From contig NZ_VOHK01000004.1 in the NCBI RefSeq assembly GCF_007859325.1, positions 434,001-498,000 of the forward strand: a stretch of DNA of 64,000 nucleotides. The letters run 5' to 3'. Positions 47,404-57,155 of this stretch are shown piece after piece. A program made the translations under genes and the position numbers. The notes under the pieces were generated by a model. The model was not told the origin of the DNA. It searched no databases and saw nothing but the letters and a program-made list of their open reading frames with translations. The DNA is from Luteimonas marina (GTDB lineage Bacteria; Pseudomonadota; Gammaproteobacteria; Xanthomonadales; Xanthomonadaceae). How positions within the stretch are numbered: the stretch's first letter is position 1; each line of letters begins with the position of its first letter.

Positions 47404-47925
47404 TCACTTCTTCTTGGGGGCAATCATCATCACCATCTGCCGCCCTTCCAGGCGCGGGCGCGATTCGATGACGATGTCCTCGCCGAGGTCGGCCTCGATC
47501 CGCGCGGCCATCTCGCGGCCGAGCTCCTGGTGGCTCATCTCGCGGCCGCGGAAGCGGATGTTGACCTTGATCTTGTCGCCTTCCTCGAGGAAGGCGCGCA
47601 TCTTGCGCAGCTTGATCTGGTAGTCGCCCTCGTCCGTGACCGGACGGAACTTCACTTCCTTGATCTCGACCTGCTTGGTCTTCTTCTTGGCCTCGTTGGC
47701 CTTCTTCTGCAGGTCGAACTTGAACTTGCCGAAGTCCATGATCTTGCAGACCGGCGGATCCGCATTGGGCTGGATCTCGACCAGGTCGAGGCCTTCGTCC
47801 TCGGCCATCTGCAATGCTTCGTCGCGCGACAACACGCCGACCATTTCTCCGTCGGAACCGATCACGCGCACGCGCGGCACGCGGATTTCGTTGTTGCGGC
47901 GATTCTGCTTGTCTGGGGTGCTAAT
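47404..47925 (-). CDS. infC: Translation initiation factor IF-3, ATT start codon
   Basis: The product is 173 residues. The N-domain begins [20 protein letters not shown], preceded by the rare ATT initiation codon at 47925, with GGAG seven bases upstream. The rest is standard IF-3: [40 protein letters not shown] and [19 protein letters not shown] starts are a known feature of infC, used for autoregulation because IF-3 itself rejects non-standard start codons. IF-3 controls start-codon fidelity on the 30S subunit. It lies about 100 bases downstream of thrS. Confidence 0.95.
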   Translation of the reverse strand: MSTPDKQNRRNNEIRVPRVRVIGSDGEMVGVLSRDEALQMAEDEGLDLVEIQPNADPPVCKIMDFGKFKFDLQKKANEAKKKTKQVEIKEVKFRPVTDEGDYQIKLRKMRAFLEEGDKIKVNIRFRGREMSHQELGREMAARIEADLGEDIVIESRPRLEGRQMVMMIAPKKK

Positions 47926-48022
47926 ACTGCGTCTCCGGAATGGAAAAAGCCGGCGGCATGAGGGGGGCGCCCGCCGGGCCGCTCGTACAGATTTTTAACG
48001 GAATCCGGCCCGGATACAACCG

Positions 48023-49927
48023 TCAGGCCCGGAATTCGCCGGCCAGCCGGTCCGCGAAGGCTTCGACCGCCATCGTCCCCAGGTCCTCGCCCGCCCGGGT
48101 CCGGACCGCCACCGTGCCCGTTTCCCGCTCGCGGTCGCCCACGACCAGCAGATAGGGTACCCGCTGCAGGGTGTGTTCGCGGATCTTGTAGCCGACCTTC
48201 TCGTTGCGGATGTCGGATATGGTCCTGAATCCCTTCGAATTCAAGGCCTTGGCCACATCGACGACGGCGTCGGCCTGGGCGTCGGTGATGTTCATGACCA
48301 CCGCCTGGACCGGCGCCAGCCAAGCCGGGAAGCTGCCGGCGTGGTGCTCGATCAGGATGCCGATGAAGCGCTCCATCGAGCCGACGATGGCCCGGTGCAG
48401 CATCACCGGGGTCTGCTTCTGGCTGTGCTCGTCGACGTATTCGGCGCCCAGGCGGCCGGGCATCATGAAGTCAACCTGCATGGTCCCGAGCTGCCAGGTG
48501 CGCCCGATCGCGTCCTTGAGGTGGTACTCGATCTTGGGGCCGTAGAAGGCGCCCTCGCCCGGCAGCTCCTGCCACGCCACGCCCGAGGCGCGCAGGGCCG
48601 AGCGCAGGGCGTCCTCGGCCGTGTCCCAGGTGGCGTCGTCGCCGAGTCGCGGTTCCGGGCGCAGCGCGATCTTGATCTGGATGTCCTCGAAGCCGAAGTC
48701 GGCGTAGACCCTGAGCGCCTGCTCGTGGAACGCGCGCACCTCGTCCTCGACCTGGTAGGGCGTGCAGAACACGTGGCCATCGTCCTGGGTGAAGCCGCGC
48801 ACGCGCAGGATGCCGTGCAGCGCGCCGGAGGGCTCGTTGCGGTGGCAGGCGCCGAACTCGCCGTAGCGGATCGGCAGGTCGCGGTAGCTGTGCAGGCCCT
48901 GGTTGAACACCTGGACGTGGCCCGGGCAGTTCATCGGCTTCACCGCGTAGGTCCGCTTCTCGGACTCGGTGAAGAACATGTTGTCCTTGTAGTTGTCCCA
49001 GTGGCCGGACTTCTTCCACAGCTCGACGTCGAGGATCTGCGGGCAGCGCACCTCGCCGTAGCCGGTGTCGCGGTAGACCTTGCGCATGTACTGCTCGACC
49101 ACCTGCCACACCGCCCAGCCCTTCGGGTGCCAGAACACCAGGCCCGGCGCCTCTTCCTGCAGGTGGAACAGGTCCTGCTGCTTTCCGATGCGGCGGTGGT
49201 CGCGCTTCTCGGCTTCCTCGATGCGCTGGATGTAGGCGGCGAGCTGCTTCTTGTCCGCCCAGGCCGTGCCGTAGATGCGCTGCAGCTGTTCGTTCTTCGA
49301 GTCGCCGCGCCAGTACGCGCCGGAGATACGGGTCAGCTTGAAGGCCTTGAGGAAACGCGTGTTCGGCACGTGCGGGCCGCGGCACATGTCGACGTATTCC
49401 TGGTGGTGGTACAGGCCCATCGCGGTGACTTCCGGACCCATGTCGTCGATCAGGCGCAGCTTGTAGTCCTCGCCGCGGGCCTTGAACGTGGCCACGACCT
49501 CGTCGCGCGGGGTCATCTTCTTGACCACGTCGTACTCGGTGTCGATCAGCTCGGCCATGCGCTTCTCGATTGCCGCCAGGTCCTCGGGCGTGAACGGGCG
49601 CTCGTGCCAGATGTCGTAGTAGAAGCCGTCGTCGATCACCGGGCCGATCACCATCTTGGCCTCGGGATAGAGCTGCTTGACCGCGTGCCCGACGAGGTGG
49701 GCGGCGGAGTGGCGGATGATCTCGACGCCTTCCGCGTCCTTCGACGTGAGGATCTGCAGCGTGGCGTCATGGTCGATGAGGTCGGAGGCGTCGACCTGGC
49801 GGCCGTCGACCTTGCCGGCCACGGTGGCCTTGGCCAAGCCGGGGCCGATCGACTGGGCGACGTCCATCACCGAAACGGGATGGTCGAATTCGCGGCGGCT
49901 GCCGTCTGGGAGGGTGATCGTGATCAT
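48023..49927 (-). CDS. thrS: Threonine-tRNA ligase
   Basis: The product is 634 residues. It has an N-terminal TGS domain ([20 protein letters not shown]), the editing domain with [20 protein letters not shown], the class II catalytic core ([25 protein letters not shown]-like region [20 protein letters not shown]) and the anticodon-binding domain. The ATG at 49927 gives the family N-terminus; an ATG at 49969 would add 14 residues. It charges tRNA-Thr and heads the thrS-infC-rpmI-rplT-pheST-ihfA group. A possible leader peptide and terminator lie upstream at 50.07-50.14 kb. Confidence 0.97.
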   Translation of the reverse strand: MITITLPDGSRREFDHPVSVMDVAQSIGPGLAKATVAGKVDGRQVDASDLIDHDATLQILTSKDAEGVEIIRHSAAHLVGHAVKQLYPEAKMVIGPVIDDGFYYDIWHERPFTPEDLAAIEKRMAELIDTEYDVVKKMTPRDEVVATFKARGEDYKLRLIDDMGPEVTAMGLYHHQEYVDMCRGPHVPNTRFLKAFKLTRISGAYWRGDSKNEQLQRIYGTAWADKKQLAAYIQRIEEAEKRDHRRIGKQQDLFHLQEEAPGLVFWHPKGWAVWQVVEQYMRKVYRDTGYGEVRCPQILDVELWKKSGHWDNYKDNMFFTESEKRTYAVKPMNCPGHVQVFNQGLHSYRDLPIRYGEFGACHRNEPSGALHGILRVRGFTQDDGHVFCTPYQVEDEVRAFHEQALRVYADFGFEDIQIKIALRPEPRLGDDATWDTAEDALRSALRASGVAWQELPGEGAFYGPKIEYHLKDAIGRTWQLGTMQVDFMMPGRLGAEYVDEHSQKQTPVMLHRAIVGSMERFIGILIEHHAGSFPAWLAPVQAVVMNITDAQADAVVDVAKALNSKGFRTISDIRNEKVGYKIREHTLQRVPYLLVVGDRERETGTVAVRTRAGEDLGTMAVEAFADRLAGEFRA

Positions 49928-49965
49928 GGGGGCCAATGGCTGGGGATTAACGGTCTGAACTGTCG

Positions 49966-50034
49966 TCATCCCGGCGAAAGCCGGGATCCATGTTGCTGTT
50001 CAAGATGGATCCCGGCTTTCGCCGGGATGACGGC
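49966..50034. repeat. Long extragenic palindrome upstream of thrS
   Basis: The arms CGTCATCCCGGCGAAAGCCG and CGGCTTTCGCCGGGATGACG are near-perfect inverted copies around a short spacer with GGATCCA/TGGATCC at the inner ends. The same motif is seen in part at 46.17-46.30 kb. It is a REP-type element and lies in the thrS leader. Confidence 0.85.
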
Positions 50035-50070
50035 TTGTTGGTTCTTCGCTGGCTGAAAAGCCGCGGTCAC

Positions 50071-50092
50071 AAAAAAAGCGCCGCGAGGGCGC
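50071..50092 (-). terminator. Terminator-like hairpin in the thrS leader
   Basis: On the minus strand a GCGCC/GGCGC stem (50078-50092) is followed by seven T. It lies about 150 bases upstream of the thrS start and downstream of a short Thr-containing open frame, so it could be an attenuator. Confidence 0.6.
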
Positions 50093-50116
50093 CCAGCGGG
50101 TGGCCTCGTCGGCAGG

Positions 50117-50143
50117 TCAGCGATGGGCGTCGGTAGTGCTCAT
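50117..50143 (-). CDS. Possible thrS leader peptide
   Basis: The eight-codon frame M-S-T-T-D-A-H-R has two consecutive Thr codons (ACT ACC) and lies 25 bases before the terminator-like hairpin at 50071-50092. A TAGAAT -10-like box lies about 60 bases upstream on the minus strand (near 50206-50211). This is the layout of amino-acid leader attenuators. No good ribosome site is seen and thrS is better known for autogenous translational control, so confidence is low. Confidence 0.3.
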   Translation of the reverse strand: MSTTDAHR

Positions 50144-50289
50144 GTCGCACGCTCGGCCGGCGTTTCCGCGGGCCACCTTCGGTGTCGGGTTCCTGCCGGC
50201 GATTCTAGCGCGGATCGGCGCATGCTGCACTGCACAGAACGGCGTCCGGACGCGGATGGCATCATGGCCCGGCACCCGGCGTCATCGGC

Positions 50290-51327
50290 ATGAACAGCAT
50301 CCGCGGCAAGCCCACCTCGCTCGACATCGCGCACCTGGCCGGGGTCTCCCAGCCGACGGTGTCGCGCGCGCTGCGCGGCAGCCCGATGGTCAACGAGGAG
50401 ACCCGCAAGCGCATCCTCGCGATCGCCGAGCAGCTCAACTACAAGGTCGACAAGAACGCCTCCGGCCTGCGCCGCCAGCACGCCGGCACCCTGGCGCTGC
50501 TGCTGTTCGAGGACCCGACCGCGGACGAGTCGCACATCAACCCGTTCTTCCTGCCGATGCTGGGCTCGGTGACCCGCGCCTGCGCGCGCCACGGCCAGGA
50601 CCTGCTGATCTCGTTCCAGCAGCTGTCCGACGACTGGCACGCCGAGTACGGCGACAGCCACAAGGCCGACGGTCTGATCCTGCTCGGCTACGGCGACTAC
50701 CTCGCCTACCAGGGCAAGCTGAAGAAGCTGGTGGAACAGGGCACGCCGTTCGTGCGCTGGGGCGCGGTGATGCCGGACCAGCCGGGGCTGTCGATCGGCT
50801 GCGACAACGTCGGCGGCGGGCGGCTGGCCGGCGAGCACCTGGCCGCGCTCGGCCGACGTCGCATCGCCTTCCTCGGCGACGCCTCGAACCACTACCCCGA
50901 GTTCCTCGACCGCTACCGCGGCTGCGAGGACGCGCTGCAGGCGGCCGGCCTGTCGCTCGACCGCGCGCTGCAGGTGGACGCCGAGAGTGCGGAGGATTCG
51001 GGCTACGCGGCGGCGATGGCGCTGCTCGAACGCGGCCTGCCGTTCGACGCGGTGTTCGCCGCCAGCGACCTGATCGCGATCGGCGCCATGCACGCCTTCC
51101 ACGAGCGCGGCCTGCGCATTCCCGAGGACGTGGCGATCGTCGGCTTCGACGACATCCCGGCCGCGCGCATCGCCACGCCCGCGCTGACCACGGTGGTGCA
51201 GGACACGATCCGCGCCGGCGAACTGCTGGTCGAGGCGCTGGTGCGGATGATCAACGGCGAGCCGGTGGACAGCACCCGGCTGACGACTTCGCTGGTGGTG
51301 CGCAAGTCGACCGGGGCGGGAGCTTAG
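50290..51327 (+). CDS. LacI-family transcriptional regulator
   Basis: The product is 345 residues. It has an N-terminal LacI helix-turn-helix (TSLDIAHLAGVSQPTVSRAL, EETRKRILAIAEQLNYKVDK) and a periplasmic-binding-protein-like effector domain (GTLALLLFEDPTADESHINP, FDAVFAASDLIAIGAMHAFH, VAIVGFDDIPAARIATPALT). It lies next to the alpha-amylase and sugar-uptake genes, so it probably represses the alpha-glucan locus and is released by maltose or another oligosaccharide. The near-palindromic motif at 55166 and 57156 is its best candidate operator. Confidence 0.93.
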   Translation: MNSIRGKPTSLDIAHLAGVSQPTVSRALRGSPMVNEETRKRILAIAEQLNYKVDKNASGLRRQHAGTLALLLFEDPTADESHINPFFLPMLGSVTRACARHGQDLLISFQQLSDDWHAEYGDSHKADGLILLGYGDYLAYQGKLKKLVEQGTPFVRWGAVMPDQPGLSIGCDNVGGGRLAGEHLAALGRRRIAFLGDASNHYPEFLDRYRGCEDALQAAGLSLDRALQVDAESAEDSGYAAAMALLERGLPFDAVFAASDLIAIGAMHAFHERGLRIPEDVAIVGFDDIPAARIATPALTTVVQDTIRAGELLVEALVRMINGEPVDSTRLTTSLVVRKSTGAGA

Positions 51328-51356
51328 GGCATTTTCGACTCAGATGTTGACATCTC

Positions 51357-51445
51357 CGTCGTCCCCGCGAAGGCGGGGATCCAGTGTCTTTGCTGTTGGT
51401 TTCAAAGATCAAAGACACTGGGTCCCCGCCTTCGCGGGGACGACG
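51357..51445. repeat. Extragenic palindrome downstream of the LacI gene
   Basis: The arms CGTCGTCCCCGCGAAGGCGG and CCGCCTTCGCGGGGACGACG are matched inverted copies, and AGTGTCTTTG/CAAAGACACT continues inwards. The structure is long enough to end transcripts from both convergent genes. Confidence 0.85.
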
Positions 51446-51503
51446 AATATGTGAGTGTTTGCGCCAAAACTGCCCTAGGGATCCTCCGGACAAGTCAGGC
51501 TTT

Positions 51504-51571
51504 TCATTTCGAGCGCAGCGAGAAATCCCGGTAAATCAACAGCGCAGATTTCTCGCCGCGCTCGAAATGAC
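51504..51571. repeat. Second extragenic palindrome, different family
   Basis: The arms TCATTTCGAGCGCAGCGAGA and TCTCGCCGCGCTCGAAATGA form an imperfect inverted repeat around a 25-base centre. It lies between the LacI gene and the alpha-amylase 3' end and belongs to a family unlike the neighbouring repeat. Confidence 0.8.
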
Positions 51572-51624
51572 AGTTGTTCAGAGGTTCCTTGGCCTGAGCG
51601 GCGGAGGCACACCGAGGCGGCGGT

Positions 51625-53307
51625 CTATTCTCCGCGGGCTCCCTGCATCAGCCGCGCAAGCTCCGCCTGCAGTTCCGGCGCATCCACCGCCGCATCGCGC
51701 AGCAGCACGCGCACGCCATGCGCGGGCACCTCGATCTCGATGCGTTCGCCGATGCGCACGCCCGAGCCGTCGAAGGCGTCGCGCCACTCCCCCGGCTGCA
51801 CCAGGGCGTCGACCACGATGTTCCGCGCCGCATCGCCCTTGTTCAGCAGCACCAGCGCCGTCTGCGCCTCGCCTGCGTGCTGGTAGATGCGGTAGAACGC
51901 CGCGGTGTCGCCCTCGAGCAGGAGGTTCACCTGCAGCCCGCGCTGCAGCGCGGGCGTGTCGCGGCGCAGGGTCGCGATGCGCTGCAGCGGCGCGAAGATC
52001 GGGCTCTGTGGCGCGGCGTCGATGCGTTCCTGTCCGAAGTAGCTGCGATTGCCGCCGTGCTCCAGCTGGCCGCGCATGAAGCCGGTTTCCGAGCCGTAGT
52101 ACAGCACCGGGATCCCACGCGCGGTGAACAGCCAGTTGTGCGCGTCGATGAAACCGGCGTCGCTGGCGTCGATCCTGGGCATGTCGTGGTTGTCGTAGAA
52201 CGTGGCCAGGTCGTACGGGTTCGCGTACGGGCCGTTTTCGAGGTACAGCGCCTCGCCCAGCCGCTCGAAGCCCGCCTGGCCGCTGCCGAACACCTCGACC
52301 ATCGCCGTCTTCATCGGGAAATCGAGCACGCTGATGCCGCCGTTCTCGGGCAGCGTGAACGGCGCGATGTTCACCGCCACGTCGTCGAACGCCTCGCCGA
52401 ACATGTACATGCCCGGGTGTTCGGCGCGAATGCGGTCAGAGAAGGTCTTCCAGAACGACAGCGGCTGGTGGCGGATGGTGTCGATGCGCAGCGCGTCCAC
52501 GCCCTGCCCGATCCAGTGCAGGTAGGCGCCGACCAGGTAGTCCATCACCTCCGGGTTGTCGGCGTCGAAGTCGCTCAGCTGCACCAGGTCGCGGCTGGTG
52601 TTGTAGAAACGGTGCAGCGGATTGTTCGCCGGATCGAGCTGTTCGGGCGGCAGGTTGCCGTGATCGGCGACCAGTTCGCCCCGTGCATCGAAGATCTGCC
52701 CGAACTGTGGCTGCCGCACCGGCATCGTGAACGCCGGCGAGCCGTGGTTGCCGACCACGTCGAGGATGGTCTTGAGCCCGCCCTCGCGCAGGCCCGACGT
52801 CAACCCGGCGAAATCCAGGTCGGCGCTGGGCAGGTGCTCGTCGAGCCGGTAGAAGTTCACGCCCCAGTAGCCGTGGTAGCCGGTCTTGCCGCGGTCGGTG
52901 CCGAAGCCGGTGCAGGTGATCTCGTCGCCGCCGGTGAAGGCCTGGTCGGGATTGTCGATGATCGGCGTGAGCCAGACCGCGGTGAAACCGAGTCCGCGGA
53001 TGTAGCCGGCGTTGTCGAGCAGCCCACGGAAGTCGCCGCCGAGGTAGCCGACGTTGCCGGTGACGCCGTCGCACGGCGCGAGCGGGACGTCGAAGGTCGG
53101 GTGTTCGCCGCCCTGGTCGCGATGGTCGTTGTCCGGATCGCCGTTGACGAAGCGGTCGGTCAGCACGAAATAGATCGACTCCGACGCGAACGGTTCGAGC
53201 GTGCCGTAGGCCTCGCCGGCGGCCGGCGCCGGCCGGTCCACGTCCGCGCACGCGGACAGCGCAAGGGGCAGCATCAGCAACAGCGCGGAACGGATTCTCA
53301 TTGGCAT
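51625..53307 (-). CDS. Lipoprotein alpha-amylase, GH13
   Basis: The product is about 560 residues. A lipoprotein signal (MRIRSALLLMLPLALSACAD, Cys after LSA) is followed by a GH13 catalytic domain: SIYFVLTDRFVNGDPDNDHR, the region ILDVVGNHGSP, GVDALRIDTIRHQP (nucleophile Asp), MYMFGEAFDDVA (acid Glu) and FYDNHDMPRI (Asp). The C-terminal beta domain is complete. It would cut starch or maltodextrin at the cell surface or in the periplasm. The ATG at 53307 is close to GAGG; the ATG at 53301 is also possible. It belongs to the alpha-glucan locus. Confidence 0.92.
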   Translation of the reverse strand: MPMRIRSALLLMLPLALSACADVDRPAPAAGEAYGTLEPFASESIYFVLTDRFVNGDPDNDHRDQGGEHPTFDVPLAPCDGVTGNVGYLGGDFRGLLDNAGYIRGLGFTAVWLTPIIDNPDQAFTGGDEITCTGFGTDRGKTGYHGYWGVNFYRLDEHLPSADLDFAGLTSGLREGGLKTILDVVGNHGSPAFTMPVRQPQFGQIFDARGELVADHGNLPPEQLDPANNPLHRFYNTSRDLVQLSDFDADNPEVMDYLVGAYLHWIGQGVDALRIDTIRHQPLSFWKTFSDRIRAEHPGMYMFGEAFDDVAVNIAPFTLPENGGISVLDFPMKTAMVEVFGSGQAGFERLGEALYLENGPYANPYDLATFYDNHDMPRIDASDAGFIDAHNWLFTARGIPVLYYGSETGFMRGQLEHGGNRSYFGQERIDAAPQSPIFAPLQRIATLRRDTPALQRGLQVNLLLEGDTAAFYRIYQHAGEAQTALVLLNKGDAARNIVVDALVQPGEWRDAFDGSGVRIGERIEIEVPAHGVRVLLRDAAVDAPELQAELARLMQGARGE

Positions 53308-53388
53308 TCTTCCTCGAAACACGAAATTGTCATCACGGGCGCCGGGCCATCACCCCGGCATGAAACCGTCGAACCGCGGGCAAGCCTG

Positions 53389-53470
53389 TCATCCCGAACG
53401 CAGTGAGGAATCTGCTCCACGCAGCCATCGACCACCGGAATGGCGGATCCCTCACTGCGTTCTGGATGAC
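53389..53470. repeat. Extragenic palindrome between the amylase and the transporter genes
   Basis: The arms TCATCCCGAACGCAGTGAGG and CCTCACTGCGTTCTGGATGA form an imperfect inverted repeat. It sits between the 5' end of the amylase gene and the 3' end of the transporter gene and could separate their transcripts. Confidence 0.8.
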
Positions 53471-53492
53471 ATCGGCATTGCGGTGGTCATCG

Positions 53493-54986
53493 TCAATGCG
53501 ACGAAACCGGACCCGCCTCGCTCCCCCGCGGCAGCCGCACCAGCAGCACGCACAGGCCGGCGACGATCAGGCTGGCGCCGCCGATCGCCAGCGCCCAGAT
53601 CGGCTGCCCGCCGAACAGCGCGCGCAGCAGGAAGCCGAGCAGGCTCGCCGCGACGATCTGCGGGATCACGATGAAGAAGTTGAAGATGCCCATGTATACG
53701 CCCATCTTCCTCGCGGGCAGGGTTTCGGACAGCATCACGTAGGGCAGCGACAGGATCGATGCCCAGGCGAAGCCGACGCCCACCATCGACAGCAGCAGCC
53801 ATTGCGGGTCGCGGATCACGGCGATCGACAGCAGCCCGGCCCCGCCCAGCGACAGGTTGACGAGGTGGCTCACGCGCGGACCCAGCGCGCGCACCAGCCA
53901 CGGGATCGCGATGGCCGCCAGCGCGGCGAAGCCGTTGTAGGCGGCGAACAGCACGCCGACCCAGTTGGCGCCCTCGTTGTACGCGGCCGAGGTCGGGTCG
54001 CTGCTGCCGAAGTGCACGTCGGCCACCGCCGCGGTGGTGTAGATCCACATCGCGAACAGCGCGAACCACGAGAAGAACTGCACGATGGCCAGGCGACGCA
54101 TGGTCGAGGGCATCGCGCGCATGTCCGCGACGATGGTCGGCAGCATGCCGCCGGGCGGGAACACCCGCGCCAGCAACAGCAGCAGGCCGTAGGCGGCGAG
54201 CATGCCGGCCAGCACGTACAGCATCCGGTCCCAGCCGCGGGCGAAGATCAGCGCGGCCAGCCCCGCGCCCGCCAGCAGCCAGGCCAGCGCGGCGCCCATC
54301 GGCGCGCTGCCGGCGCAGGACTGCGGCGACAGCGGTTCGGCATCGTCGAACGACGCGAGCACGTCCGGCGGGTATTCGCGGCTGCGCAGCACGGTCCAGC
54401 CGATCGCGGCGAACACTACCGCGCCCCCCAGGTAGAACGCATAGCGCACCGTGTCCGGCACTTCGCCGGGCGCGGCGGTGTTGGCCACGCCCCATTTTGC
54501 CAGCAGCCACGGCAGCAGGCTGGCGACCACCGAGCCGACGCCGATGAAGAAACTCTGCATCGCAAAGCCGGCTGGACGCTGCCGCGGCGGCAGCTGGTCG
54601 CCGACGAAGGCTCGGAACGGCTCCATCGAGATGTTGATCGAGGCGTCGAGGATCCACAGCGTGCCGGCGGCGATCCACAGCGCCGGCGAGTTGGGCATCA
54701 CGAACAACGCGAGCGTGGTGACGATCGCGCCCACGAGGAAGTACGGGCGCCTGCGCCCGAGCCGCGTCCAGGTCCGGTCGGAGAGATAGCCGACGATCGG
54801 CTGCACCAGCAGCCCGGTCAGCGGCGCGGCGATCCACAGCCCGGCCACCTGGTCGACCTCGGCGCCCAGCGTCTGGAAGATCCGGCTGACGTTCGCATTC
54901 TGCAGCGCGAGGCCGAACTGGATCCCCAGGAACCCGAAGCACATGTTCCAGATCTGCCAGAACGACAGTTGCGGCTTGCTCGCCAT
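53493..54986 (-). CDS. MFS sugar transporter (maltose/sucrose type)
   Basis: The product is 497 residues with about 12 membrane segments. The N-terminus MASKPQLSFWQIWNMCFGFL and the motifs GYLSDRTWTRLGRRRPYFLV (MFS motif A) and INISMEPFRAFVGDQLPPRQ are typical of the GPH/SUC-like maltose and sucrose transporters of xanthomonads. The start at 54986 gives the conserved N-terminus and has GGGAGG upstream; the frame is open further up but not coding. It is divergent from the alpha-glucosidase gene and shares the control region with it. Confidence 0.93.
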   Translation of the reverse strand: MASKPQLSFWQIWNMCFGFLGIQFGLALQNANVSRIFQTLGAEVDQVAGLWIAAPLTGLLVQPIVGYLSDRTWTRLGRRRPYFLVGAIVTTLALFVMPNSPALWIAAGTLWILDASINISMEPFRAFVGDQLPPRQRPAGFAMQSFFIGVGSVVASLLPWLLAKWGVANTAAPGEVPDTVRYAFYLGGAVVFAAIGWTVLRSREYPPDVLASFDDAEPLSPQSCAGSAPMGAALAWLLAGAGLAALIFARGWDRMLYVLAGMLAAYGLLLLLARVFPPGGMLPTIVADMRAMPSTMRRLAIVQFFSWFALFAMWIYTTAAVADVHFGSSDPTSAAYNEGANWVGVLFAAYNGFAALAAIAIPWLVRALGPRVSHLVNLSLGGAGLLSIAVIRDPQWLLLSMVGVGFAWASILSLPYVMLSETLPARKMGVYMGIFNFFIVIPQIVAASLLGFLLRALFGGQPIWALAIGGASLIVAGLCVLLVRLPRGSEAGPVSSH

Positions 54987-55165
54987 CCAATCGAACCTCC
55001 CCTTGCGACGCGTGCATTGTCCCCGGATTGCCGGCGGCTGTCCTTGCCGCATCGCAGCAACCCACGCCCCCGCGACCGCGCGACGGATTCGCGTTTTTCG
55101 CCTTGTTTCAGGCGATTTTCGCGGCCTTGCGACGACTTCGGCGCGTACGCGAACGCCATCGACCT

Positions 55166-55179
55166 GCATACGTATTCAT
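55166..55179. promoter_or_regulatory. Candidate LacI operator between the transporter and alpha-glucosidase genes
   Basis: The sequence GCATACGTATTCAT, near-palindromic around ATACGTAT, lies between two divergent genes of one sugar locus. Its reverse complement appears exactly at 57156-57169 upstream of the TonB receptor gene. LacI-type operators often have this central CG palindrome form. Confidence 0.65.
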
Positions 55180-55261
55180 CGCCGTGCATACCCTGCCGCA
55201 GGCTTCGCCACGCGATCGTTGTGGAATAGTGGCGCCCGTCTGGAAGGGGTCGGAGTTCGGC

Positions 55262-56947
55262 GTGGCAACACAGAAGGCAGAGGACTGGTGGCGCGGCGCG
55301 GTGATCTATCAGATCTACCCGCGCAGCTTCATGGACACCGACGGCGACGGCGTCGGCGACCTGCCGGGCATCATCGACCGGCTCGACTACATTGCCGAGC
55401 TCGGCGTCGACGCGATCTGGATCTCGCCCTTCTTCAAGTCGCCGATGGCCGACTTCGGCTACGACATCGCCGACTACCGCGCCGTCGACCCGCTGTTCGG
55501 CACGCTCGACGACTTCGACCGCCTGCTGGCCAAGGCGCACGGCCTCGGCATCCGCGTCATGATCGACCAGGTGCTGAGCCACACCTCGGACCAGCACGAC
55601 TGGTTCCGCGAAAGCCGGCTCAGCCGCGACAACCCCAAGGCCGACTGGTACGTCTGGGCCGATCCGAAGGAAGACGGTACACCGCCGAACAACTGGATGG
55701 CGCTGTTCGGCGGCGTCGCCTGGAAGTGGGAACCGCGGCGCGAGCAGTACTACCTGCACAACTTCCAGTCGGCGCAACCCGACCTCAACTTCCACAATCC
55801 CGAGGTGCAGGCGGCGACGCTGGACAACGTCAGGTACTGGCTCGATCGCGGCGTCGACGGGCTGCGCCTGGACGCGATCAATTTCTGCTTCCACGACCGC
55901 CAGCTGCGCGACAACCCGCCCAAGCCCAAGGACAAGCGCGTCGGCCGCGGCTTCAGCCCCGACAATCCTTACGCCTACCAGTACCACTACCACAACAACA
56001 CCCAGCCGGAGAACCTGCCGTTCCTGGAATCGCTGCGCGCCCTGCTCGACCGCTATCCGGGCGCGACCACGCTCGGCGAGATCTCGTCCGAGGATTCCCT
56101 CGCCACCACCGCCGAATACGTCAATCCGCGCCGCCTGCACATGGGCTACAGCTTCGAGCTGCTGACCGACGACTTCAGCGCCACCTACATCCGCGGCACG
56201 GTCGAACGGCTGGAAGCGGCGATGACCGAAGGCTGGCCGTGCTGGGCGATCTCCAACCACGACGTGCAGCGCGCGGCGACACGCTGGGGCGGCGCGAACC
56301 CGCCGCCCGGGCTTGCGAAGATGCTGGTCGCGCTGGTGTGCTCGCTGCGCGGCTCGGTCTGCCTGTACCAGGGCGAGGAACTCGGGCTGGAAGAAGCCGA
56401 CGTCCCGTTCGAGGCGCTGCGCGATCCCTACGGCGTGACGTTCTGGCCGAACTTCAAGGGCCGCGACGGCTGCCGCACGCCGATGCCGTGGAACGGCGAC
56501 GAACGCGGCGGGTTCACCACCGGCGAGCCGTGGCTGCCGGTGCCGGAGGCGCATCGCCCCCGCAGCGTCGAGGCGCAGTCCGGCGATCCCGGGTCCGTCC
56601 TCAATTGTGTTCGCCGCTTCCTGCGCTGGCGCAGCGCGCAGCCTGCGCTGCGCGAGGGCGGGATCCGTTTCGTCGACACGCCAGAACCGGTGCTCGCCTT
56701 CGTGCGCAGCGCGCCCGGGCAGCAGCTGTTCGCGGCCTTCAACCTGTCCGCGCAGCCGATCGATGTCGCGCTGCCGGGAATCGAAGCGGCGATGCACGAA
56801 CCGCAGGGCCTGCCCGCCGGAGAGATCGCCGCGGGCCGCCTCCGACTGCCCGGCTACGGCGTCTTCCTTGGCGAGATCGAAACGCAGGCAACGCTTGCTG
56901 CCAGCCATGCAGGAGCGGAAGCCGTGCACGCCAGATCGATCGATTGA
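55262..56947 (+). CDS. Alpha-glucosidase, GH13
   Basis: The product is 561 residues. The GH13 catalytic residues are seen in GVDGLRLDAINF (nucleophile Asp), TLGEISSEDS (acid Glu) and AISNHDVQRA (Asp). The conserved start WWRGAVIYQIYPRSFMDTDG and region 1 DQVLSHTSDQH are present. It is cytoplasmic (no signal peptide) and would release glucose from imported maltose or maltodextrin. The GTG at 55262 has GGAG upstream. It resembles the alpha-glucosidase of Xanthomonas and is transcribed opposite to the transporter gene. Confidence 0.93.
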   Translation: MATQKAEDWWRGAVIYQIYPRSFMDTDGDGVGDLPGIIDRLDYIAELGVDAIWISPFFKSPMADFGYDIADYRAVDPLFGTLDDFDRLLAKAHGLGIRVMIDQVLSHTSDQHDWFRESRLSRDNPKADWYVWADPKEDGTPPNNWMALFGGVAWKWEPRREQYYLHNFQSAQPDLNFHNPEVQAATLDNVRYWLDRGVDGLRLDAINFCFHDRQLRDNPPKPKDKRVGRGFSPDNPYAYQYHYHNNTQPENLPFLESLRALLDRYPGATTLGEISSEDSLATTAEYVNPRRLHMGYSFELLTDDFSATYIRGTVERLEAAMTEGWPCWAISNHDVQRAATRWGGANPPPGLAKMLVALVCSLRGSVCLYQGEELGLEEADVPFEALRDPYGVTFWPNFKGRDGCRTPMPWNGDERGGFTTGEPWLPVPEAHRPRSVEAQSGDPGSVLNCVRRFLRWRSAQPALREGGIRFVDTPEPVLAFVRSAPGQQLFAAFNLSAQPIDVALPGIEAAMHEPQGLPAGEIAAGRLRLPGYGVFLGEIETQATLAASHAGAEAVHARSID

Positions 56948-56960
56948 CCCGATGCATCGC

Positions 56961-57037
56961 CTGTAGGAGCGGCTTCAGCCGCGACCCGGGGGCATTCACG
57001 CAGCGGAGAGCGGTCGCGCCTGAAGGCGCTCCTACAG
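56961..57037. repeat. Extragenic palindrome between alpha-glucosidase and TonB receptor genes
   Basis: CTGTAGGAGCGGCTTCAGCC and GGCGCTCCTACAG form the outer arms of an imperfect inverted repeat. This TGTAGGAGCG motif is a widespread extragenic repeat in pseudomonads and xanthomonads. Confidence 0.8.
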
Positions 57038-57155
57038 GGAGGCAGCCAGAACTTCTGAACGACTGTCGTTGCGCGCGCGGCGAGGGACGCACGAGGCTGG
57101 TTCAATCGTTCGTTTCCCGGCACCCGGAACCAGGAAAAACCCGCTGGATTTCCCC

